Source of the DNA: Setophaga petechia
Taxonomy: Eukaryota > Chordata > Aves > Passeriformes > Parulidae
DNA: 64,000 bases
Assembly: GCA_024362935.1 (NCBI GenBank)
Contig: JANCRA010000005.1
Span: 19,480,235-19,544,234, forward strand
Direction: 5' to 3'
Shown here: positions 1 through 11,200 of the stretch, one piece after another
Layout of the letters: each line of letters opens with the position of its first letter
Position numbering within the stretch: the first letter of the stretch is position 1
Program-made: the position numbers and the translations under genes
Notes under the pieces: generated by a model
What the model saw: the letters and a program-made list of their open reading frames with translations, nothing else
The model's database searches: none
Told to the model about the DNA's origin: nothing

Positions 1-119
1 ACAACAATATAAATAAACCACGTATGATCTTGAATTATTTCATCCTTAAAAATCCCCTGGTACTCTTCAGCATCTCCTGGGTGTTTTCACGCTGCCGTTT
101 CCCGGGACGCAACTGGTGG
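1..119. other. Upstream flank, AT-rich
   Basis: This is an AT-rich stretch ahead of the first CpG island. No exon or known element is recognised on either strand. If a divergent METTL5 gene starts in the adjoining island, this could be its 5' UTR or first intron, but no METTL5 protein sequence is encoded here. Confidence 0.4.
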
Positions 120-460
120 AGCACCGATGATGGGGAATGCCCGGGCGGCGGCAGCCCCGCTCCTCACCGGCTCCCGGAGTTCAGGCCCCGGGCTCCGCTT
201 CTACCGCCCGGGCCCGCCCGTCGCCCAGCCCTAAGCGGGGCAGGAGCTGGGCCCCACCGACCGCCACGTCCTGCACCGTCCGCTCGCCCCCAGCGCCGTC
301 CCCGCTCGGCACCGCGCCCGCTCACCGCCACCCGGCCGGGCCGCTCCGAGCGCCGCCGCGCACTTCCGGCTTCCGCCGCGCCGCCCCGCCCCTTCCCGGG
401 CTGACGGGCACCTGCGGGAATGAAACGCCGGGGAGCTTCCCCGTGTGGGGTTAACAAGTG
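120..460 (-). promoter_or_regulatory. CpG island, possible divergent promoter (METTL5 side)
   Basis: This is a dense GC/CpG block separate from the UBR3 island. It contains tandem ETS-type sites (CTTCCGG at about 363-369, then CTTCCGCC) followed by an SP1-like CCGCCCCGCCCC run (about 381-392). That arrangement is typical of broad housekeeping promoters. In mammals METTL5 lies head-to-head with UBR3 at a distance of a few kb, so this island is a reasonable candidate for the leftward METTL5 promoter. That assignment is inference from gene order. No METTL5 start codon or coding exon is visible, and the long reading frames here on both strands are composition artefacts. Confidence 0.4.
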
Positions 461-899
461 CGAGCTTTGGTCTCGTGTATTATAAACACGAGATATTTTA
501 TTGCAGCCTTACGTGTCACCGCTGAGCGGTGCCTGTGAAAGCGCCGGGGACACACCTGGCAGAGCGGGCTTTCTCGGTGGTCCCGCTCCTGAGTGTCCTT
601 AGGGACAGAACAAGGAACTGGAATTTTGCCGGCGCGCTGGGAAAAGCGGTCGTGAAGAGGAGTAACATTCACCTGGAACCGCAGCGCGACACAAGCCGCC
701 AGCAGACGGGTAGCCGTAGGAAACGCAGGCAAAGCCAGAAGCGAGGCAGCTGCCTTGAGGCCCGTAGTTGTCGGGTAGAAGGTTACTCTCATTTAGGAAT
801 AGATTTTTTCGTATAAAGCTTTCCATTGCACAGTTGAAAATCTATTTATCAAGGTTTAAAGCCGCCAGTCGGTGTGCGAAACACGATAACTCGCATCCA
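461..899. other. Spacer between the two CpG islands
   Basis: About 440 bp of intermediate GC content separates the islands. Short open frames on both strands show no recognisable protein. No repeat or RNA gene is seen. Confidence 0.4.
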
Positions 900-2250
900 C
901 ATGCGTTCTCTCCTGGTCGCAGGGCGCAGGCAGCCGCACGCTGGTACCTCGGGGCGCGGCTCTGCAGCCACCCTGGGGTGCGGTGCTGCCACTGGAGCCC
1001 AGCGCTGCTCTGCTCCCCCATCAGCGGGGCCGCTTGATGGCAGCGAGCATAGAACAGCCGGCCCGAAGCCTCAGAGGTGCCTCCCACATTCCCCACAGTT
1101 GCTCCTGCCCTCAAAGCCGCCACCACCTGAGCCCGACGGGACCCTTGTGGCCGGAATACACGAGCGGCAGCGGGGCGTCTCACGGCAGCCGCTTCGCTGC
1201 ATGCAGGGCTCGCTAACAAACGAGGTCCGCTGCCGTCGGGGCCGCCGGCCGGCCCAGGTGTACCCTCGACGCTTCTCGCGGCTGCCGGGACCCCGGGAAC
1301 GTGAAGTTTCGGGCCGGCGGGCGGCGACATTTCGCGCGGCGGCGGCGCGGGGCGCGCACCTGCGCGCTGGGAGGGCGGCGGGAGGGCAGGGGCGGAGGAA
1401 GAGGAGGGTGGTGTCAGGGGAGGGGAGAGGCGGTGTCGAGAGGGGGGCGCGGGCGGCGGGCAGGGCGCCGGTGCCGCGGCTATCGCGAGAGGGCGGCGCC
1501 GCGGGGCGGGGAGCGAGGGCGGCGGAGGGATCGCGGACCCGGAGCCCGGCGCGGCCGTAACGGCCCCTCGGTGTCCCGTCATGGCGGGGGCCGGCGCCAG
1601 CAGCAGGGACAAGCGGGAGACGGCGGCGCGGCTGAAGGCGGCGCTGGGTGGCGAGAGCGGCGCGGCGGCGGCGGCGGAGCTGCGGACGCTGCTGGAGCTG
1701 GTGCTGGCCCCGGCGGCGGGCCCTGGCGGTGGCGAGGCGGCGGGCGAGGCGCTGGAGTGGTGCCGCTGCCTGCTGTCGGGCGGGGAGCCTTGGGACAGCT
1801 TCGTGCAAGCCGTGCGGGCCTACGACCCCGCCACGCTATGCGGCCTGGTTTGGACCGCCAACTTCGTGGCCTACCGGTGCCGGACGTGCGGGATCTCGCC
1901 TTGCATGAGCCTGTGCGCCGAGTGCTTCCACCAGGGCGAGCACGCCGGGCACGACTACAACATGTTCCGGAGCCAGGCGGGGGGCGCCTGCGACTGCGGC
2001 GACAGCAACGTCATGCGGGAGGCCGGGTGAGCGCGGGGCGGCCGCGGCGGGGCGGGCGGGCACCTGCCGGCGGGGGCGGCCCCGCGGGCGGCCGAGCTGT
2101 GCCCGGGCCGGGAGCGCGGCCCCGGCCCGCAGCCGCCCTGAGGTAGGGCAGGAGGTGAGGCCCCTGCCGCCTCCCGGGCCGCCTGCCTCCATCCCTGGCT
2201 GCGGCTCGGAACGCGGGCTGAGCGAGGAGTCCGCCGGGGTTCGGCAAGGT
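900..2250 (+). promoter_or_regulatory. UBR3: UBR3 CpG-island promoter, 5' UTR and exon 1
   Basis: A strong CpG island runs from about 900 to 2250 and encloses the UBR3 start codon. It has no TATA box in an obvious position but has several GC boxes (for example around 1501-1511). A purine-rich G-run tract lies at 1369-1392. The ATG itself sits in an ATGGCGG context resembling the YY1-type element common at housekeeping start sites. Broad initiation somewhere in about 1250-1560 is likely, but the exact transcription start cannot be read from sequence alone. The island extends into the first 200 bp of intron 1, as usual for this promoter class. Confidence 0.75.
1581..2026 (+). CDS. UBR3: UBR3 exon 1: N-terminus and most of UBR box
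   Basis: Encodes residues 1-149 (last codon split). An alanine/glycine-rich N-terminus (about 20-55) is followed by the UBR-box zinc finger, with C87, C100, C103, C108, C112, C115, H121, H124, C137 and C139 visible and the CDCGD motif at 137-141. The acidic residue that UBR1 places three positions after the third zinc cysteine (AIDPT) is Ser106 here. This fits the known failure of UBR3 to bind N-degrons. The donor is GTGAGC. Base composition is very GC-rich, unlike nearly all later exons, because it lies within the CpG island. Confidence 0.95.
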
Positions 2251-5200
2251 GGCTTTGTTGATGTGGGTGTGCCTTTTTTTTAGGACGCTCGTGCGAACCT
2301 TGTTGCCCTTGCACCGAGTGCCAGCCTCCAGGGAAGTTGATAAGGCAGAGTGCATGGGAGGCAGTACCTGTCAGCTTCCAGCTAGCAGCCTTGGCCTAAC
2401 ACAGCTAGCCGAGAAGTCAAAATACTTTGGGACAGCATGTGAGCAGATAAGCCAAAATGAACAGACTGAGTCAGAGGGACCCATTTTTGTGTGATTTCCC
2501 AGTCTGCAATTCATTTTGCCACCTTAGCTTTAAATCAAGGAATGTGGTAGCGCTTGGATGAATACAACAGGGCAGGTTTTTGTGGAAGTCAAAGGTCTTT
2601 TGTATTCTGACCTACTGGAGGCAAGAGTGAAGTGCCTGGTCAGAAGAAGAGGAATCGGGTACCTCATTAAACCCTCCTTTGTTCTCTTATGTACTCAATG
2701 GTGAAAGGAAAGATCAGTCAACCAGTTACTGGATGAAGGTTATACCTAGCCAGTAAACTTCAGATTTTACAACTGAGTGTCTTCCGGAGCTCCCTGTGTT
2801 CCTGTTGATTCCCCAGCTAGGTAAAGGCTTCACCAGATGACACTTTGGAGTGCTCGAATGAGGATTCTCTTCTGACAAACCTTCGGAATAGTCTGTCTTG
2901 ACTGTCTTAGCCTTAGATGACATGGTATGCTGTTGAATTCGAAGTTATGGCATACTTAGCAGAAAACACTAGGAACATAGAGAAGTTTTAAAACATTTTC
3001 CTTGGTTATTTTCTTAGTTTTGCAGCTTCACAGGCTATAACTCTGTATCACTCACTCAGCATATTAAGATTCCTTCTCTTTTTGCATTCCTACTTAAAGA
3101 TTTCATTAATTCTGCTTTTTCTGTTTCTTGAATGTTGTTGCCTTAATTCCAATTCTTTGTGTCTGTAATCACTGTTCTCCTGCTGCAGGCCTTGAGGTGG
3201 CTTCAGTTTTTGTTTCTTATGCTTTTCTCACCTTTTCTTTCTCTTGCAATCTGCCTTCATCATTTATTCATTCTTTTTTGGTGGACTCTTTTCTTATTGA
3301 TAGACTTACTCCAATGTCAGAATTTTTTTCCTCCTTTTGTTTTCACTAATCTTCAGTAGTTTCAAGTTGCTACTGCTGAAGTGATTCTTTCTTTATCTGT
3401 TCTTCTTCAACTTGTGGTGATTCTGCTTTCCTCAGCATCACTGAAGTAAGAGTTTCCATTGATCTTGAGAAACAGGAAAAAAATGAATACTTCTTCCACT
3501 GTTCATTGTGGAATAGACTTAGGGCTCCTCTTAGTGGCAGGATTTTAACAGAGCACACACAAATTGAGCTACCTAGGGTGAACACTAAAATGACTTGTGA
3601 TGCTGTGCTCATCCCAGACTGTATAGCTTTCACAGTTGTCTTTTCTTATTTTAAATGTTTTCTTCTTGAGGAAATCTGGTTTAATAAAGAAGAAATAAAA
3701 AATGCTCTTAAATTTGCAATGTAAGCAGATGCAAACCCTGAGGGAGTAACAATCTCATTTCTGTGTGTCCTAGTTATTACTTTTAATGGTAGAATTTGAG
3801 AGTAAATTGTCATATTTGTGATGTAGGTCCCTTCAGGAGTTTTGGTCACTAAAGCTAAGGAATTGCTGAACAAATGAATAATATTTGTTCAGAAACAACA
3901 CTTGGCATTGTGCAGTAGATTTTCCATCTTGGACATATAAGGAGGGCAATACATGGCAGCATATGGGGTGCCTGCATTTAACATAAGGTCACTTCTACTT
4001 GTGTAGACAAGAACTGATGTTAAGCCATTGCAATTAGTGAACTAGAAACTTTGTTTGCTGTGCAAGACAAAGCAAAATAAACTTTCACCAATGTAAAAAC
4101 CATTATTTTGTGCAAACACAGTGAGTTTTACCTATTGACTTGAATTGCTACAATGCAGCATGTTTAGATAGTGTTATAACTTTGTGTATACAAATCAACT
4201 GCACAATTCCAAAGGTAATGCTTTGCATGTCAAAGTTAGGAGGCCTTCATGGTGGACTTAGGAAACTGGAGTGTGTCTAGCCTGATATAACCTTGGCCAC
4301 CACAGCCTAGGCTTCTATTAATAGCAAGGGAATCAAATGTGGAGCCTGCTTACAAACTTTATCTACCATCTGTCTGCACAGATACAGTTCTGTGTAGATG
4401 CTGTGTATCAATATTATAGTAGCCTTCTTTTGTTTCTGTTCCTGTTATCTGGTCTTCATATTATTCATTTGATGCAGCTCAAAAATACTGTTCATGAAGT
4501 CTTAGTTAACTGATCTGCTGTAAAGGAACTCTCTCCAGTTTAGAATCTGGAATATCTTCTCATTGCCTTTAGGATGGCTAATGTAAATCTAGAAATGGTT
4601 TACCCTAGAGTACGAGTGTATGTTAATCTTGTAGTACTAATTAAATATAGAATTTGCTTTATGGAGATACTTGAGTGTTAGTTCTTTATTTCTGGTGCCT
4701 TTATGAAAAGAAGCTGGAATATAGCATAATAGATGGATACTGATTTATCTTAGGTACCTAGGTTTGCTTTAGGTAACTTGTGTAATTGTCTTTTGTTTTA
4801 GAAAAATCAGATTGTCACATTTTGGAACCTTTTGATTTCCATGCAGATTTCATTGTTTTTGGTGTTCAGGTTAATTGCAGTTGGTCTCATCTACTAGAAT
4901 GTATTGTAGACTTCAGAAAATATTCAAGTTTGTAAATGCAGCTGCTTATGAAAGCATTCAAAATTCTACCGGTGGCAAGGTTGAATAGATTTTAAAATCC
5001 ATTGATATGTCAGGAGGCGGAAATAGTTTGTAGTTGTCTCCCATATGGTATGTAGCTATTTGCAAATGAAATTTAGCAAGGCCTTCAGAGGTAATTAATA
5101 ATGCTCTGAAGAAGCAAAAATCTTCAATTCTAAAGCATTTTGAATAGACATATGCTCATAGTTCAAATGAGTTCATTTGTTGGATTAAAAAATCCCATGC

Positions 5201-8200
5201 AGAGGGGAAAATTCAGACTTGAGTATTTTTTGGTTGGTAGATGGTCTTGTATTATAATGAAAGTGATAGTTTATGAAATGAGCTTGAAGAAAGCAGTATG
5301 CCATGTGGTTATTTTAAGAGTATAACTAGTCAATAATCTGTTACTGCTGAGTACCATCTTGTTTCTTTGGCTGTCTTGTTCTAAATCCCCTCTAAGTTTG
5401 TAGACAATAACCTGACACACTAGAGAGCCTCAACACTTTGGCTATTGCCTGTTGCCGTGTCCTGTTTCAGAGTCTGTCAGTTTGTTGACTTATTTGTTAA
5501 ATTAATCATGTGGAAAGCAGATGTTTTAGTACTGCATTACAGTACAACACAAATAATACCTCCATCAAGGGTTGCATATCCTGAAAGGTGAAAAGCCAGG
5601 TTAAGAATTTTGGTTAATAGGCTTTTGCAGTGATGTTTTTTGTTTATTTCTTGGTAGTTATGGCAGCCAATGGTTCCATTGACATAGTGTTGTCTTCTCT
5701 TATCTTACATTAGAGGGATTAAGGTGTTACCCATTTCCACTTGCAACAGTGGGCTGTTTCTTTGTCGAGTACCAAGTCCTATAGTTGTAAGAAAGGTAAC
5801 TCTCACAGATTGGTGGTATATGCTGTGTGTTCAAAAGCACCTTCAGGTACCTAGCTCTAAACTTCCTGCAGCTCTATCTTTACTGATCCCTGCTTATCTT
5901 TCCACAATACTTCTCTCTGTTTTCTTTTCTGTCATCATGATGTCTCTCTTGGAGACAAACGTATCTGTTGGCTCTACTGTGATCCCCTTGTGAAAAGGCC
6001 AGACAATTCTCTTTGCCTCCTTTGGCTGGCAAGTATGAGAAGTATATTCTCTTTCTAAGTGGCTTGGTTTTTCCTGTTTTAATTTATTTAGAAAAGGCTC
6101 TGATTTTTTCAGTGTTTTAAAATGTTTGCACCCAGCAAGGATTATTGAGTGTTTTTGTAAAATTTTGGATACTTAATAGGTAGATACCTAATTTTGATGA
6201 CCTTTCTTATTTTGTCCCCATAAAATTCTATCCTTCTCTTTGTTCCTTTTCAGAGATTGGGAGCTATGGAAGATTATATTCTATTTCTTTTACCTTCTGT
6301 AGCTAAGCAAGAGTAAAGGAGCTTTTTCATATTCTAGACTTCTAGAAAATGAAAATCTTAGTAAGTGAAAGTTTTAACAGTGTGACCATAAAAAAGGAAG
6401 CTTGTTCTTGAGAGAGCTATTATTGCTAGTTATCTTTGGATGCATTCTGTGCATGTTTATCATGAATGCTCTCTTTTACCATCTTGGGTTTTGGATCTGG
6501 GATCCCCTTAAGATCAGAAAAGTCAGATCTGCTTGTGGCTGTGTTTTGGGACATACAGGCAATTATTGTTTTACTGGCACAAAGTGGATTACTTGGCTAT
6601 TTTATGGAGTGTCTTGCAACTGTAAATCACCTGCTTAGCATATATATGACATGTTGCTGCTCTAAGGTCATCCCTTCCTGTGTGACGCTATCAATTGTCT
6701 TGTTTAACAATTACCAAGAAGTTTTCAGTTCTCCAGGACCTAGGCTAGGTTTGGTAATGCAGCCTCAAAGAGATAAGGGGGCTCTTTTGGAACTTTCTGC
6801 AAGAAGTTGGTGAAACAGATGCTTTATCAACAGGCTGAGAACATACAAGTAGCCAACTTTAGCTTAGTCTCTGAGTTTCATGAAACCATGTTAAAATACC
6901 TGTGCGTTCAGGATTGTTGAGCTGGTACAAATGGTGTCTTGTAGGGTCTCTGTCAACTCCATGCAGCTTTGCTGTGACTGAAGTCCTTTGGGCTACCGAG
7001 GAGGGACTGGAGAGAAATCTGAGCTGTAGTGGCTGTTAGCTTAGAGTTGAGAGTTTGGATAAATCCACAGTCACGGATGATGGATGTGACTCTTCAGAAC
7101 AAAACCTCCACCATGTTCATCCACATACAAAGTACAGGAGTTCATACTGGGATTCACAAGGACCACAGAATTTGAAGTTACCATGCATTTATAAATATCT
7201 GATTTCCTCTATTCTCCTTCATGCTTTCCCCAGACATAAAGCTCAAGATAGTGTATTGCTTCTTAGGATTCCACAGAAACACTGAGTATTTTACATAGAG
7301 CTTCATGCTAGGCCTTATCCTTGGAAAGCAAAAGACATTGCAGTTAAGTCTATCACGTCATACAGTCGGCTCTCAAACCTGCCTGACTTGATTTCTTTTA
7401 AGAATGTCTCTAATTAGGCCCACATTAGCCTCTAAATTACTTGCTGAGATGTATTGCAAATGGTTACCAGCCCAGTGCTACTGTTGTATTACTGCCTTTA
7501 GAGCTATGACCTGATTAGATGCATTGCTACTTTACACATGCCTCTGGAATAATCTGTAATTGTTTCAAAGTCATCGGGAAGATGTTGAAACATATCAATA
7601 TCCACAACTATAAATATGTAGAAGCCTGAACTATTGCTCTGTTAGTTACTGAACAAACTGAAATGATGGTTTTACCCCAAAGGTTTGCTGACAGGACCAG
7701 TGTGATTTGAAGAGCACAGCAGTGCTGTGAAGGCTGAGTTCACAAGATATGACTACTATATATCTTGCCTTGTCTGAAATTTGGCTTATTTATTGTATCA
7801 TTTGTCCATTGCTTTATAATTTGCCTTGGTATATATTCAATTTAAGAAGAGCTGTGTTTTAGAGCTCTCTGAAACAATCTTTGTTTAGATTTGGGCTAAC
7901 CAATTTTGATTTTCAGTTCCTTTACTTTGATCCCACCAAATTGTAAAGCTGCTTTTATACTTTTCATGAATGTATGATCTGCCCAGAATTCTAAGTCCAC
8001 TACATCACAGTGGAGTGTTATTTGTCTGGTATATATCTGATCTGTATGGAGCTGTCTGTGGATCTGTTGGCAATGGAACAAATGTGGTTTTGGGAGTATG
8101 TTTAGGGAACACATTCCTAAAGAGCTATTGTTTCTTTGATCTTTTTTAATGACCATATAGGTTGATTTGGATTTCAGGCCATACTTCCTGATCACTTTTA

Positions 8201-11200
8201 CAGTATCAGGAATTTTATTTTTTTTTAAATATCCTGGAATAGTATCTGAGAGCTGCAGGTGATTTTAAATAATAATATTTAAATATTAGTATCTGGTGCC
8301 TTCCTGTGTAGAGGGTTCTGGTAATAAGCTTTGAAAACAATGAATTTTCTTTGCATTGAATTAATAGAATGGCTGTTAGGTAACAAGAACTAAATGCACT
8401 GCCTCCTTCAGGATGCACCTCTGCTTCTGCACAGTTCCTGCATTGATAATAGCTCCAGCATGAAACATGTAAATACTTTCCAAGAAAACTGCAGATTACT
8501 TGTATATACACCTTGTCTGTTGGAGGCCTGACCAAAGCTTAAGTTGATACCTATTATTAAAATTCACACATCTCATTCAAGTCCTGAAGAAATGAAGGTT
8601 GTTTTTGCATTTGTCTAGCACTGTGTAGTCACTTAGATCTTTGTCATATGAAGTATTTGGGTCAAAATACTACATGCTGTATGTTTGACCTGTTTAAATT
8701 CTCTTTGGAGAATTTTCTTAAACAGAAAATGTTTTTATTAACTGTTTTTTGAAAACTGTTTCTTGATTTTTGTTCTTTCAACTATATGTACTGTCTACGT
8801 ACTTCAAAGTCTTGGAAGTCCGTTCCTTCTCCTTCTTAGTCAATTTTTCTTTAAAAAAGTCCTCATGATTGAAACTGCCAAATCTACTGTTTCTGATTGA
8901 TAGTGGGTACTTGCATGCTAATAAAAATCGTTGTAGTTTTGTCTACTGCACAGGATGTTTATGTCTCAGGACTGACAGAATACTAGAAATGCTCTGCAGA
9001 GCAGCCTTGACAGCTTTTTCTTTGACCTGGTGTGCTGCTTCATTTAATGTAGCACTGAGCACCAAGAGAGCTTCTATGAGTCATTGCCTCTCTTCCTGCT
9101 GTTCTGCAAAGATTGGAATAACTTCTTATTGTCCAGTCTCTGATTTCTAGCCTCCTAACCTGGCCCTCAGCTTTGTCATGAAAGCTTAAAGCCTGAAAAG
9201 ATGTCCTTTAAAGTAGTTGTGTTTTTTCCTTGAGAAGCCATTAGTTATTCTGCTGTGTTTCGTTGTCCTCTGCTGTTGACTCTCTTGCCTCTGTTTTGGA
9301 ATTTTTCTGGTTAGGAGAGTAAGACTGACATCTTTTCAGTTGCCTTTGCCCCTGATAGCAGAACTGCAAGTATTCAGTTTTGTCTGTGAGCTCTGTAGCT
9401 TGCTGTTTTCATGAAGAGCAGAGGAGTGCTCATTGCTTGGGTCTTGGAGTCAGTACCACATTGATTCACTTTTGGAAGCCTGTTTGGAGGTGAAAGGAAT
9501 TGAACTAATGAAGTGCAGTTATTAGGGGGTGTGGGGGGACATGCTAAACTTAATTTTAATAGGAACAGTAGGTTTATTTCTCTGCATTTCTTCAGTTATC
9601 ATTGTTATTGTGAGGAACAGTGGATTTACATAAAGCAACCCTACAATGTATCCAAGCCCTTTTTCACCCAGATAATTTTCTAATCCTGATTATGAAAGTT
9701 TTACCTTGTTCTCAATTAAGATTTGGTCTGAACCCAAGCTCATGGGTTTTGAACCGCAAAAGCAGGAAAAAACATTTAAACACATAAGAAATGATGTAAT
9801 GGGTTTGTAACAACTCAGAAACAATTGTAGCACTCAAAAAGTACTTTGTATCTTGCATCTATTTTGTAGATTCAGAGTATGTAATAGTAGTATTTGTGTG
9901 TTAGTTTTACAGTGGAGACAGAACACATGCTTTTAAAAAAAGTTGTGTTGAATTCATATTTATAAAACTTCATTTGAATACTTTGTGAAACATTACATGA
10001 TGTTAGTCATGAGGTATACAGTATGAATATGTATTGTACCATATATACACATATGAAATGTGTATTATGTTTTAAATAAGAACTCAGTTTAGGTATGACT
10101 TACTGAATTGAAGAATCAAGTAGAGCTTTACTTTCTTTGCTTAAGAACTGATTTCCAGCAGTTTCCATTTCGATTCTGTTGCTTGGGTCTCAGATCCTCC
10201 TCCCTAAAAGCTTCTGTCAGAGTCAGGTACTGTAGTAGTGCTGTAGTACTGTTAAGAGTGTGAAATTGGGATGTTTTCTTTTGGCAGTCTTATGATCCAG
10301 TTTAAAAACAAATTACTTTTAAACATGGGGAGGCAGGGGACAAAATAGTGAGAGAAAAGTGAGGGTAAAAATAGTCCATCTGTGTATATGTGAACTTGTG
10401 TCAAGTTTCTGGAATGCAGCTGCAACTTGAGACACGGTGGGATGTGTAGTGGATGAAGGACTGATCAAATGCTGTAAAGGTGTGGTCTGGCTGGTACTGA
10501 AGGCATTTATCACCTGCTATGATAACTGTGGAGTTAAAAAACTCTCCTTTGAAGTGATGGAATTGCTTCCACAGTGAGCATTGCATCTACTTCTTGTGCT
10601 GGTTGGTCAGGATGGCATTTTCCTGCCTTTGTTTGAGATTCTGGTTTATTTTGTTCCCTGTGTTTTGCTCCCTGTCAGGTTAACAAGGAAACGGATGATG
10701 GCAAAATGATTTGGGGATTTCAGTGTGATTTCCAAGGAGACTGGTCTGTGAGTTTTGGTGGATTTAAACTGGCCCAGTGAAATTTTTTATATTTTCCTAG
10801 AAGTAAATAACTTCTGCTGGCTTAGCTTCTGAGCTGGTTTGACATAGGATCAGTCAAGTGCTAGTGCTAGAACCAATAAGAGGGCTGAAGACAGAGTTGT
10901 GGGAGGACTGATCTAATTCAACTAGGCTGTGAAGCTGTAGCCTAAAGGAGTGATTTTAACTGAAGCCACTTGTAAAATGCATTTTTGAAATTCACAGTAA
11001 AATTATTAAAAATGGAAATAGTAGGAAATAATGGAGTAAATCTGGGAAGTTTGTTCAGAAGATATTAATGCTGCTTATGTTTGTAACAAATGATATTGCT
11101 TACTCATGTGGATGTCAGCAATGGTCTGCTTTTCACAAATAAGATATTAATGCAGTGTAAGACATGTCAGATTTTTTTTTTAAATCATATGGAGAAGATT

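Noticed and set aside
842..1808. Long minus-strand open frames (245-256 codons) in the CpG island
   Set aside because: They are Pro/Ala/Arg-rich shadows produced by GC-rich sequence antisense to the UBR3 promoter and exon 1, with no recognisable domain.
1301..2146. 281-codon plus-strand frame overlapping UBR3 exon 1
   Set aside because: It is an Arg/Gly-rich off-frame reading of the same CpG island. The alternative frame encodes the recognisable UBR box.
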